Translations under genes and position numbers: made by a program | Source of the DNA: Candidatus Woesearchaeota archaeon | Lineage (GTDB): Archaea; Nanobdellota; Nanobdellia; Woesearchaeales; JAHWHD01 | NCBI GenBank assembly: GCA_019323525.1 | Contig: JAHWHD010000029.1 | Coordinates: 1 to 13,387 of the forward strand | Direction: 5' to 3' | Length of the DNA stretch: 13,387 nucleotides | The notes under the pieces: generated by a model | The model's database searches: none | What the model saw: the letters and a program-made list of their open reading frames with translations, nothing else | Told to the model about the DNA's origin: nothing | Part shown: positions 6,128-12,612 of the stretch, in pieces | Numbering within the stretch: position 1 is the stretch's first letter | Layout of the letters: each line of letters begins with the position of its first letter

Positions 6128-8251
6128 TTACCTTATATCTCCATTAAGAACCTTCTCAACTTTAATCTCTTCTTTACTAGTCTTCAAAACTTCTCCTTCA
6201 TAGTATGCTTTGCCGTCTTTACATTTCAGGTCAAGGTTCAAGAACTCTTTGAACGAAATCAGGTTAGTGTCAACTTCATATCCTTCTACTCTAACTTTTG
6301 AGCCAGGCTTGCTCTGATTAGCTACTAAAAGACCAACATTCTTTCCATCATCAGCAGCTAACAACATTCCCTGGCTTAGAACCCCTCTTAACTTTGCAGG
6401 CTCTAGGTTAGAGACAATAACTATTTTCTTACCTAGCAATTCATCCTCAGAATAATAACCTTTCAACCCTGCAACTAATTGTCTCTCTTCTGTACCAAGG
6501 TTAATCTTCATGACATACAACTTATCAGCATCTGGATGCTGTTTTACCTCTTTAATCTCTGCAACTCTCAGGTCAATAGGCATCTTCTGGAGCTGCTGCT
6601 TACCCGCATATTTTGATCTTAATTCCTTAACCTGTGAATCCTCTAACTTTTCAAACAAAATCCTTGCTTTCTTTAACTCATGCCCTGGCTTTATGTTAAG
6701 CTTTCCAAGGTCAGACCATTTCAGAGAACCTAGGTTAAGCATGATCCTTATCCGTTTAGCTGTGTTAGGCATGTACGGTTCAATCAGTATCGCTAAATCT
6801 TTAACAATATGACACAGCAGAGCAACTGCCCTATCTGCTTTCTTCTTATCCTTATCAATATTCTTCCAAGGCTCCTGTTCCTGGAAATACTTGTTTCCAA
6901 GACCTCCTATTAGCATTATCTCTCTCAACGCCTCTTTCAGCTCGACCTTATTCAATAGCTCAGTGATATGCTTCTCTTTTTCGATTATCTCGTCATAAGC
7001 TTTTTCATCCTCTTTAGTAAGTTTAAACTTAGGAACTTTGCCTTGATAAAACCTGTTAACAAAAGATACTGTCCTGTTGACAAGATTTCCTATGTTTGCT
7101 ACAAGTTCATTGTTAAGCTTTGCCTGGAAATCGTTCCAAGTAAATTCAGTATCGGTTTTTTCAGGCCTGTTGACCATGATATAGTATCTCCATACATCTG
7201 CAGGTATCCCTGTATCCATGCAATCATCTCCAAACACACCAGTTCCTCTTGACTTGGAAAACTGTACTTTCTCATAGTTAAGGTACTCGTTACTCGCCAT
7301 TGTATGCAGTAATGTGTATTTATCCTTAGCACCTATCAAGAACGCCGGAAACAGGATTGTATGGAACGGGATATTATCCTTTCCCATGAACTGTACAAGC
7401 TGAACATTATCAGGGTTATGCCACCACATCTCAAACTCCTTCTCTAAACTCTCTTTCAGGATAGAAATATAACCTATAGGAGCATCAAACCATGAATAGA
7501 ACACCTTATCCTCAAACCCTTTCTTTGGAACAGGGATGCCCCATTTCAGGTCACGGGTTATACACCTTGGTTTCAAACCCTCTTTGAGCCAAGCATATGT
7601 TAGGGTTTTTGCATTTTCTGCCCAGTTTTTAGAGCTTTTATCTATCCACTTCTTTAGCTCAGACTCGATCTTTGGCAGGTCAATAAACAAGTGCCTTGTC
7701 TTTCTCACTATCGGTGTTGAACCGCAGGTCTTGCACTTTGGCTCCACAAGTTCCACAGCATTAAGTAGTTTACCACAATTCTCGCACTGGTCACCTCGTG
7801 CATGCTCATAGTTGCAGTGAGGACACTTTCCCTCGACATACCTGTCTGCAAGGTACTTGTTATCAGTCTCGCAGTACAACTGCTCAAGTGTATCTGAGAT
7901 AATATAACCGTTCTTGTCAAGCTTGTTGAATATATCGACTGTTATTTCATGGTTAACTTTAGAAGATGTCCTGCCAAAACAGTCGAAATCGCACTCAAAC
8001 CAGTCGTACACCTGTTTATGTATCTTGAAATACTTGTCAACTAACTTTCGCGGTGTAAGACCTTCCTCAGCAGCCTTAACCTCTGCAGTTGTGCCGTGTT
8101 CATCTGTCCCGCAGACAAACACGCAAGGAACCTTTTTTAACTTAAGAAACCTTGAATACACATCAGCAGAAATAATACATACCATTGTACCTAGATGAGG
8201 TACATTATTCACATACGGCAATGCTGATGTTACAAGTATTTTCTTTGGCAT
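6128..8251 (-). CDS. metG: Methionyl-tRNA synthetase with fused C-terminal tRNA-binding domain
   Basis: 707 residues; charges tRNA-Met with methionine in the cytoplasm. Class Ia motifs are clear: P-H-L-G (18-21) as the HIGH signature, V-C-G-T-D-E-H-G (46-53), and F-S-K-S-R-G (331-336) as the KMSKS loop. A zinc connective peptide has C143/C146 and C156/C159, with a further pair C173/C176. W-Y/F-S-W-F-D-A-P-I-G-Y-type motif (F-Y-S-W-F-D-A-P, 251-258) is present. An anticodon-binding helical domain spans about 370-540, and residues 558 to about 660 are an EMAP-II/Trbp111-type OB-fold (D-L-R-V-A-E-I, then H-P-D-A-D-K-L-Y), fused as in many MetRS rather than encoded separately. Length and order are normal for the family. 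The lysine that usually opens the KMSKS loop is Gln330 here, while Lys333 is kept. A TATA box at 8276-8283 gives a nearly leaderless mRNA. No overlap with neighbours. Confidence 0.97.
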   Translation of the reverse strand: MPKKILVTSALPYVNNVPHLGTMVCIISADVYSRFLKLKKVPCVFVCGTDEHGTTAEVKAAEEGLTPRKLVDKYFKIHKQVYDWFECDFDCFGRTSSKVNHEITVDIFNKLDKNGYIISDTLEQLYCETDNKYLADRYVEGKCPHCNYEHARGDQCENCGKLLNAVELVEPKCKTCGSTPIVRKTRHLFIDLPKIESELKKWIDKSSKNWAENAKTLTYAWLKEGLKPRCITRDLKWGIPVPKKGFEDKVFYSWFDAPIGYISILKESLEKEFEMWWHNPDNVQLVQFMGKDNIPFHTILFPAFLIGAKDKYTLLHTMASNEYLNYEKVQFSKSRGTGVFGDDCMDTGIPADVWRYYIMVNRPEKTDTEFTWNDFQAKLNNELVANIGNLVNRTVSFVNRFYQGKVPKFKLTKEDEKAYDEIIEKEKHITELLNKVELKEALREIMLIGGLGNKYFQEQEPWKNIDKDKKKADRAVALLCHIVKDLAILIEPYMPNTAKRIRIMLNLGSLKWSDLGKLNIKPGHELKKARILFEKLEDSQVKELRSKYAGKQQLQKMPIDLRVAEIKEVKQHPDADKLYVMKINLGTEERQLVAGLKGYYSEDELLGKKIVIVSNLEPAKLRGVLSQGMLLAADDGKNVGLLVANQSKPGSKVRVEGYEVDTNLISFKEFLNLDLKCKDGKAYYEGEVLKTSKEEIKVEKVLNGDIR

Positions 8252-8275
8252 AGCTGAAAGTAATTAGTATTTGGT

Positions 8276-8283
8276 ATTTAAAT
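8276..8283 (-). promoter_or_regulatory. TATA box of metG
   Basis: CATTTAAATACC on the minus strand, centred about 28 bp before the metG ATG, predicts a leader of only about 3 nt. No ribosome binding site is seen ahead of the ATG, which agrees with leaderless translation. Confidence 0.55.
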
Positions 8284-8298
8284 GTTGCTGGGGTTATC

Positions 8299-8307
8299 TT
8301 TATAAAA
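8299..8307 (+). promoter_or_regulatory. TATA box of the 209-residue unknown gene
   Basis: CTTTATAAAATAC on the plus strand is centred 25 bp before the ATG at 8328, so transcription should start at or next to that ATG. This decides the start in favour of 8328 over a TTG at 8271, which lies upstream of the box. Confidence 0.6.
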
Positions 8308-8327
8308 TACCAAAATCAAGCAAGCAT

Positions 8328-8957
8328 ATGAACTTAAAAGGAATACTCTACTTAAGAGAACTAGGACTTCCAGGTCCTGACCACGCAGTATTCTTCAGAA
8401 ACTTATCTGAACTAGATTTAGAGGATTTATACAGAGATTCTGATAAAGCAGCTTTGATCGTGTTCGACAGTACAGAACCTTTACTGCAGTTACCAGGATA
8501 CGAAAAAGATGAACATGCGTATCCTATCTTAATACCTGATTTCGCAAATATTCTGGACGAGAAACTCGAAAAGATGTTAAAGAAAGGAGTAAACAGAGAA
8601 GACGTAGTTTTTTATGCACACCACGCTTATGGCGATGAAGACATCTCATATTCAGGAAGAATCTCAATCTTGGAGAAAGGCGAGCCTAAGCGATTCTTGC
8701 TGATCGACGCTGTAGACCGGCTAAGGGAGGCCAATACAGATTTTGATGCAACCTTTGTACTCCACGGAACTCTACCTCATGAATGCAGAAGAGCATCTAG
8801 ATCAGATGAATTTATTGCAAAGAACGGTTTTGCCTTTCCAAGATCATTACAGGACAAACTTGTTTACGACATCTCAAGAATCCCTGGCAGCCCAAATGTG
8901 GACTTTGAAGTGTATAATGACGGCAGATTATTCTATCACGATATGTTCATGTCCTAG
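8328..8957 (+). CDS. Conserved-looking protein of unknown function (possible degenerate ATP-grasp/PEP-synthase-like fragment)
   Basis: 209 residues from ATG 8328, predicted cytoplasmic: no signal peptide or membrane helix. The start is chosen because a TATA box sits 25 bp upstream, giving a leaderless mRNA. Visible landmarks are Y-L-R-E-L-G-L-P-G-P (8-17), a helix rich in Lys/Glu around 72-90, G-R-I-S-I (110-114) and a C-terminal V-D-F-E-V-Y-N-D-G-R-L-F-Y-H-D (191-205). The opening L-R-E-L-G-L-P and the late D-F-E-V-Y-x-D-G-R-L-x-x-x-D remind me of pieces of ATP-grasp domains in PEP-synthase-like enzymes, but I see no clear catalytic set, so this is weak inference. It is divergent from metG across a 76 bp shared promoter region and ends tail to tail with the CYTH gene, their stop codons sharing CTAG. 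Codon use looks like that of its neighbours. Confidence 0.8.
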   Translation: MNLKGILYLRELGLPGPDHAVFFRNLSELDLEDLYRDSDKAALIVFDSTEPLLQLPGYEKDEHAYPILIPDFANILDEKLEKMLKKGVNREDVVFYAHHAYGDEDISYSGRISILEKGEPKRFLLIDAVDRLREANTDFDATFVLHGTLPHECRRASRSDEFIAKNGFAFPRSLQDKLVYDISRIPGSPNVDFEVYNDGRLFYHDMFMS

Positions 8958-9481
8958 AATTTTAAATTAACAATTGCGTTAACTTCGATTCCATACTTTC
9001 TATAAATACTCTCATTATCAATAGAAGTAACCTCTTCCTTATCAAACCCTAACAACCCAACAACCCTCTCAACCTGTTCGGCATTATCTCCTTCTATCTC
9101 GAGGTAAGCAGGTATCAAAGGCCATTCATCAATATCAAGCTTGACATTTCCTAGACAAAAACTGGTTCTTTTATTCTCCTGGTATGCTCTTGATTTAATG
9201 CCTAGCTTGTTAAGCAACTGGTCTGTTTTTTCAAAACTATCGACTGCAACCTCTATCTCTTTAGTTCCATCGATGTTAAAGTTCTGCACCTCTTTAATGC
9301 ACAATGTGCATTTGCTTCCGTCATCCCTTAGCCGTATCCATGCATGTTCCTTAGTTTCAAAATCATAGACTTTCCGTCTGTAATTCTTATCCCCCACCTT
9401 GACAGCCCCTATAGAAATTAACTTCTCAATCAACTTTTCCTTGTCAATATCAAGAATTTTTACTTCGAACTCTGTTTTCAT
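8954..9481 (-). CDS. CYTH-domain protein (class IV adenylate cyclase / thiamine-triphosphatase-like)
   Basis: 175 residues from ATG 9481. The N-terminal E4-F-E6-V-K8 is the ExExK hallmark of CYTH proteins, which bind triphosphate substrates with divalent metal inside an eight-stranded beta tunnel. Other tunnel features follow in order: R-R-K-V-Y-D-F, W-I-R-L-R-D-D-G, K-C-T-L-C-I-K-E, K-E-I-E-V-A-V, K-R-T-S-F, then V-K-L-D-I-D-E-W and Y-L-E-I-E-G. The full set suggests an active enzyme, and the length is typical of the CyaB branch. Substrate cannot be read from sequence: cAMP synthesis, thiamine triphosphate or inorganic tripolyphosphate hydrolysis are all possible. ATG 9481 is preferred over TTG 9490 because TTTATATA at 9505-9512 is 27 bp upstream and predicts a leaderless message starting at the ATG. 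It ends tail to tail with the unknown plus-strand gene. Confidence 0.9.
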   Translation of the reverse strand: MKTEFEVKILDIDKEKLIEKLISIGAVKVGDKNYRRKVYDFETKEHAWIRLRDDGSKCTLCIKEVQNFNIDGTKEIEVAVDSFEKTDQLLNKLGIKSRAYQENKRTSFCLGNVKLDIDEWPLIPAYLEIEGDNAEQVERVVGLLGFDKEEVTSIDNESIYRKYGIEVNAIVNLKF

Positions 9482-9504
9482 AGAAATCAAGAAAAAATAA
9501 GAAA

Positions 9505-9512
9505 TATATAAA
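9505..9512 (-). promoter_or_regulatory. Consensus TATA box of the CYTH gene
   Basis: TTTATATA on the minus strand is a perfect archaeal TATA core, sitting just after the stop of the zinc-protein gene and about 27 bp ahead of ATG 9481. The CYTH gene thus has its own promoter and is not simply the third gene of the upstream operon. Confidence 0.65.
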
Positions 9513-9513
9513 C

Positions 9514-9909
9514 CTACTTCTTCGGAGCAGCCATCTTCTTAGTAACGTCAATGGTGCCGCCGCAGTCAGGACATTTAATCCTTAAGGTCTGAACGCCTGC
9601 AACACTCTTCCTTTTGAAAGGAACTGTACCTTCAACCTCGTTCTTGCAGTTAGGGCATTTACCTTTGAACTCAGCTGCTAAAGTCTCTTCATACTCCTTT
9701 TTCTCTACCATGTACCTGCATTCAGGACACACGTATTCTTTTGCACGGATCTTTACCTTTCCGGTCTTCTCATCTGTAGGCTTCCCCATCTTAGCCTTTC
9801 CGCACTTAGGACAATCCTGTTTGTAAACCCATACCCTAAAAAGTCCAGCACCTAGATCTCTGTTAGTAAAATAAATCAGTTCTTCCATTGACTTTGGCTC
9901 AGTTACCAT
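9514..9909 (-). CDS. Small protein with four CxxC zinc knuckles (two zinc ribbons)
   Basis: 131 residues from ATG 9909. Four CxxC pairs at C33/C36, C61/C64, C85/C88 and C113/C116 make two consecutive zinc ribbons of about 30 residues each, joined by a Lys/Glu-rich stretch; the last residues are basic. The N-terminal E-E-L-I-Y-F-T-N-R-D and the central I-R-A-K-E-Y-V-C-P-E-C resemble a small conserved protein that I recall from Woesearchaeota/Pacearchaeota genomes; I know of no assigned function. Nucleic-acid or ribosome/RNA-polymerase association is a guess from the fold. The start is fixed by GAGGTG at 9916-9921 with six-base spacing; an in-frame GTG at 9918 is part of that site. One base separates it from the stop of the transferase-like gene, so the two are one operon. 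Confidence 0.88.
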   Translation of the reverse strand: MVTEPKSMEELIYFTNRDLGAGLFRVWVYKQDCPKCGKAKMGKPTDEKTGKVKIRAKEYVCPECRYMVEKKEYEETLAAEFKGKCPNCKNEVEGTVPFKRKSVAGVQTLRIKCPDCGGTIDVTKKMAAPKK

Positions 9910-9910
9910 G

Positions 9911-10768
9911 TTATGCACCTCTTAATCTTTTTACCTCAATCGATATCGCCTTATCATTAACCCTTATCTCTCGCGGACACTCAGTATACTCATATCCCTC
10001 TCTCTTACAGTACTCAATTATCTCTTTCTTTTCTTCAGGATTTTTATACTTTACTATCACAACTATACCTTTATCCCATAAAACATCGAACTTTTGAAGG
10101 TCCTTCTTGATTTTCCTGCAATGTTTCCAGAAAAACTCATATCTGTTTTTAACATTCTTTAACCTGTCGATAAGTTCAGGAACATGCTTCTCATCAAAGT
10201 TGACATCCTTATCTAGCCCGTTTTTACTTTCTGTAATCATATCAAAGACCTTTGTATCGTCTGCAGCTATAAACCCGCCAAACCCAAGATCAACAGGCTT
10301 CCACTCTCTAAAGCTAGCCACGTGGATATCGCCATCCCAGTCCTTGTCTGCACCGACAGAGCCAGAAACATCAACTATAAGCAAAGCATTGCTTCCCTCA
10401 AGATGATAATAATCTCCCATCCTTATTCCTATCCATAGAAGGTCCTGGTTAAGACAATAACCTGCTGGCTGCGCTAAGATTACGCATGCAACATTCTCAA
10501 AACCTAACTCTTTAAACACGCTATCTAACTCCTTAAAACCATCTATAACACCGTCTTTAGTCTTAACCCTATACACCTCAAGCCCTGCTTTCTTAGCAAG
10601 CTTTTCATAAGCCATCCAACCTCCTTGATCAGGTATAACAGCATACTTGCCGCCAGTGTATTTCTTAGCAGCCATGAAAGCAAGTAAAATAGCAGAGTTA
10701 CCTCTATCAGTTAACACAAAATACTCGCCAAGGAATTTCTGTAAAGTTTTCTTTGACTTTGCATCCAT
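9911..10768 (-). CDS. Short PLP-dependent transferase-like protein (fold type I, DegT/aminotransferase-like)
   Basis: 285 residues from ATG 10768, cytoplasmic. The order of motifs fits a fold type I PLP enzyme (numbering from ATG 10774): L-T-D-R-G-N-S-A-I-L (21-30) as the phosphate-binding start, P-D-Q-G-G-W (48-53) where an aromatic would stack on PLP, L-L-I-V-D-V-S-G-S-V-G (131-141) with Asp135 as the likely pyridine-nitrogen partner, and S-F-R-E-W-K-P...G-F-G-G (154-167) with Lys159 placed like the Schiff-base lysine. The protein is shorter than the usual 360-400 residues, lacking much of the small domain. Substrate unknown. It is followed after one base by the four-CxxC zinc protein, so the pair is co-transcribed. 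A TATA-like TTTTAATA at 10789-10796 is 25 bp before ATG 10768 and only 19 bp before ATG 10774, which favours the later start. The call rests on motif reading by eye. Confidence 0.7.
   Translation of the reverse strand: MDAKSKKTLQKFLGEYFVLTDRGNSAILLAFMAAKKYTGGKYAVIPDQGGWMAYEKLAKKAGLEVYRVKTKDGVIDGFKELDSVFKELGFENVACVILAQPAGYCLNQDLLWIGIRMGDYYHLEGSNALLIVDVSGSVGADKDWDGDIHVASFREWKPVDLGFGGFIAADDTKVFDMITESKNGLDKDVNFDEKHVPELIDRLKNVKNRYEFFWKHCRKIKKDLQKFDVLWDKGIVVIVKYKNPEEKKEIIEYCKREGYEYTECPREIRVNDKAISIEVKRLRGA
9916..9921 (-). promoter_or_regulatory. Ribosome binding site GAGGTG of the zinc-ribbon gene
   Basis: GAGGTG on the minus strand, a full match to the archaeal anti-Shine-Dalgarno, lies six bases before ATG 9909 and inside the last codons (Arg-Gly-Ala) of the upstream gene. 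It also contains the GTG that could be mistaken for the start. Confidence 0.75.
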
Positions 10769-10788
10769 GGACATTATAACAATAGAAG

Positions 10789-10796
10789 TATTAAAA
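10789..10796 (-). promoter_or_regulatory. TATA-like box (and T-run) before the transferase-like gene
   Basis: TTTTTTAATAC on the minus strand in the 30-odd bp gap after the transglutaminase-like gene. Its six Ts (10793-10798) could also end the upstream transcript, as archaeal termination uses T runs, while TTTTAATA could seat TBP for the downstream gene. Confidence 0.4.
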
Positions 10797-10804
10797 AAGC
10801 TTTC

Positions 10805-12142
10805 CTAAAACAACTTGATAAACCTAACACCTGCAAAATCCCTGTCAAGCGCATCCTCGTCATCATCAACCCTGTCAAACCAGAACTCAATAGCATCATT
10901 ACGCTTTAACTTGTTCCTTAACCTTACACCAAAACTTACAGAATCAGTTAACAGGTCAGACTTCGCTTCAATCCTTGTACAGTTAATGTCGAATTCAGTC
11001 TTTTTGTCTTTAAACCCTAGTATCAGAGACTTGTATTCTGCTTCATCTTTTACTTTAAGCTCAGGGTTTAATGTTAAATTACCCACAGGCAACACAAGGC
11101 CAGCTGCAGCTCCGTTGTAAGACAAGGCAAGACCGCGTCCCATGTTATAATCCCTTTTCCCTACCCTGACTCCTGCTGCAGAATAAATCTTTCCCTTGCC
11201 GATATTTTCAAACAAAGCACAGTTTAATTTCATGTCAAGGACAACAGAGTTTACAAAGTCAAGCATAGCATACCCGTGCGTAACCATATTTTTAGATGAT
11301 TTTGATACAGCATTCCCATAGAATATTGCAGACCTGTTATCTCCTGCTGACAGCAGAAAAACCCCGCTTTCTTCATAAGGGTCTTTTCTATCAACATACC
11401 CTAAGAAATACCCCTCAGGAGCAGCAAGGTTATCAAACTTCAGAGCTCCCATAACCAATTTATCTTTCTCAGAACTCACAGCAACACCATCAGTACTAGC
11501 AGAGTACATACTTCTTGCAGGCTTTTTACCTCTAAGATAACTTCTTAGAGCATCAGAATCAATGTTAAGCAACCTCTTAAAACGCCTGTACTCGTCAGTC
11601 TCTGAGGTGAACATATAATTATCATCGTATATATCATGGGTAAAGCTAAGGCCTTGGTAATTATCATAAACATCAAGAGCAGCTTCGATATTCTTAAGAC
11701 CTGTCGAATATACACTGTTCCAATCAATTATAGTAAAACCTGCAGAGGTCTTGATTGCAGCAGCCATATGCCCCTCAAGTGGATTGACGCCGCTTGTTGA
11801 AAAAGAAACCCCTCTAAGGCCAACGTCATTAGCTATCTCTGCAACAGCACCGTGGGCATGCCTGCAAACGCCAAGTTTAATGTTCTGGCCGCTGAAATAA
11901 TTATCCCTTAGCTCAGTATAGAACTCCCCTGGCGATGTGTTGTCTGTCTCACCATAGTAATTACTAGAAAAACTTAACATCTCAGCAAGCGTATCAAGTC
12001 TTTGCTGCTCAGTTTGAGTCCTCATGTTAGAAACAAACTGGTCATACGAAGTTGAAGATGAAGAAACATCAGGAAACCAAGCAAAACAAGGAGCTGCTGT
12101 CAATACAGCTCCTGCAACCAAACCTAGCAAACCTTTTCTCAT
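10805..12142 (-). CDS. Secreted transglutaminase-like protein with beta-rich C-terminal domain
   Basis: 445 residues. Residues 1-21 are a signal peptide with a C-F-A cleavage site, and several serines follow. Residues about 34-200 hold a transglutaminase/papain-like core with the catalytic order Cys93 (G-V-C-R-H), His125 (E-G-H-M-A) and Asp140 (I-I-D-W-N), the spacing expected for the superfamily. Bacterial and archaeal members are usually cysteine proteases or amide-modifying enzymes of the cell envelope. Residues about 228-445 are different: many short alternating polar/hydrophobic segments with glycine turns, ending V-R-F-I-K-L-F, a pattern like a beta-barrel or beta-propeller. A leaderless promoter is indicated by TTTTATATAAA at 12163-12173, 26 bp before the ATG. 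No ribosome binding site is seen. It is divergent from the pilin-like gene at 12229, sharing an 86 bp promoter region. The catalytic call is firm; the C-terminal fold is inference. Confidence 0.85.
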   Translation of the reverse strand: MRKGLLGLVAGAVLTAAPCFAWFPDVSSSSTSYDQFVSNMRTQTEQQRLDTLAEMLSFSSNYYGETDNTSPGEFYTELRDNYFSGQNIKLGVCRHAHGAVAEIANDVGLRGVSFSTSGVNPLEGHMAAAIKTSAGFTIIDWNSVYSTGLKNIEAALDVYDNYQGLSFTHDIYDDNYMFTSETDEYRRFKRLLNIDSDALRSYLRGKKPARSMYSASTDGVAVSSEKDKLVMGALKFDNLAAPEGYFLGYVDRKDPYEESGVFLLSAGDNRSAIFYGNAVSKSSKNMVTHGYAMLDFVNSVVLDMKLNCALFENIGKGKIYSAAGVRVGKRDYNMGRGLALSYNGAAAGLVLPVGNLTLNPELKVKDEAEYKSLILGFKDKKTEFDINCTRIEAKSDLLTDSVSFGVRLRNKLKRNDAIEFWFDRVDDDEDALDRDFAGVRFIKLF

Positions 12143-12162
12143 ATTACAAATAGAAGTCCAGG

Positions 12163-12173
12163 TTTATATAAAA
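12163..12173 (-). promoter_or_regulatory. TATA box of the transglutaminase-like gene
   Basis: TTTTATATAAA on the minus strand, centred 26 bp before ATG 12142, predicts a leaderless transcript. An AAGC stretch lies upstream in the BRE position. Confidence 0.6.
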
Positions 12174-12198
12174 AGCTTTTAGGGTAAAAACCAAACAA

Positions 12199-12206
12199 TT
12201 TATAAA
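12199..12206 (+). promoter_or_regulatory. TATA box of the pilin-like/methyltransferase operon
   Basis: TTTATAAA on the plus strand, preceded by the A-rich CCAAACAA, is centred 26 bp before ATG 12229, so the mRNA should begin at the start codon. A second AT-rich stretch (ATTATATAAA, 12211-12220) is too close to the ATG to be the main box. Confidence 0.55.
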
Positions 12207-12228
12207 CCAAATTATATAAAATAACAGT

Positions 12229-12612
12229 ATGCACAAGGTACGAGTTTTTTTCCTGACATACGCGTGGCTTATCGCTATAGTGTTCATTGTACTTTTATTG
12301 TTATCAACATCACACGTGCTAGAGCCAAAGTCGATATGCCAGCTTGACGACCTAAGCTGCAGCGACGTCATTCTCACAAGAACAGGCTTAACATTAGAGT
12401 TCCATAACCCTACAAATGCACCTGCGTCATTATCAGCTATAAAGATCGCTGGAGACTACATAGACTGCTCTCCTGTTTCAGTAACAGTCCCTGCAGGCTC
12501 ATCACAGCAGGCATCATTAACATGCACAAGACAGCAGGCTTTAAGCTACCAAGCATCCATTAGTTTAAACTATAATAACAAACAAATCTCTGGAAAACTT
12601 ATTGTCAAATGA
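12229..12612 (+). CDS. Small pilin-like membrane protein with four-cysteine extracellular domain, lacking a prepilin cleavage site
   Basis: 127 residues. Residues 7-26 are one hydrophobic helix (F-F-L-T-Y-A-W-L-I-A-I-V). The rest is a beta-rich domain with Cys37, Cys44, Cys80 and Cys99, containing L-T-L-E-F-H-N-P-T-N and V-P-A-G-S-S. The layout and the T-Y-A-W-L-I segment resemble a family of small pilins that I recall from DPANN archaea, whose N-termini carry a K-G-Q signal followed by F-L-M-T-Y-G-W-A-I. Here the Lys/Arg-Gly cleavage signal is missing: the protein starts M-H-K-V-R-V-F-F. It may stay membrane-anchored or have changed use. The mRNA is leaderless (TATA box 26 bp upstream). Its TGA overlaps the methyltransferase ATG as ATGA. 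Pilin relationship is inference from pattern; the gene itself is well supported. Confidence 0.8.
   Translation: MHKVRVFFLTYAWLIAIVFIVLLLLSTSHVLEPKSICQLDDLSCSDVILTRTGLTLEFHNPTNAPASLSAIKIAGDYIDCSPVSVTVPAGSSQQASLTCTRQQALSYQASISLNYNNKQISGKLIVK

Noticed and set aside
6510..8198. Several open frames of 60-100 codons on both strands within metG
   Set aside because: They overlap well-conserved synthetase motifs in another frame and show no start signals.
8271..8327. TTG start at 8271 giving a 228-residue version of the plus-strand unknown protein
   Set aside because: The extension (M-V-F-K-C-C-W...) covers the TATA box at 8299-8307 and the metG promoter; the ATG at 8328 is exactly at the predicted transcription start.
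9482..9490. TTG start at 9490 for the CYTH protein
   Set aside because: It lies only 18 bp from the TATA centre, upstream of the expected transcription start, and adds three residues not part of the usual ExExK opening.
9910..9918. GTG start at 9918 for the zinc-ribbon protein
   Set aside because: The GTG is part of the ribosome binding site GAGGTG that serves the ATG at 9909 with ideal spacing.
12144..12377. 77-codon minus-strand frame with a hydrophobic tail across the second divergent promoter
   Set aside because: It covers both TATA boxes and the start of the pilin-like gene; its hydrophobic stretch comes from reading AT-rich promoter DNA.
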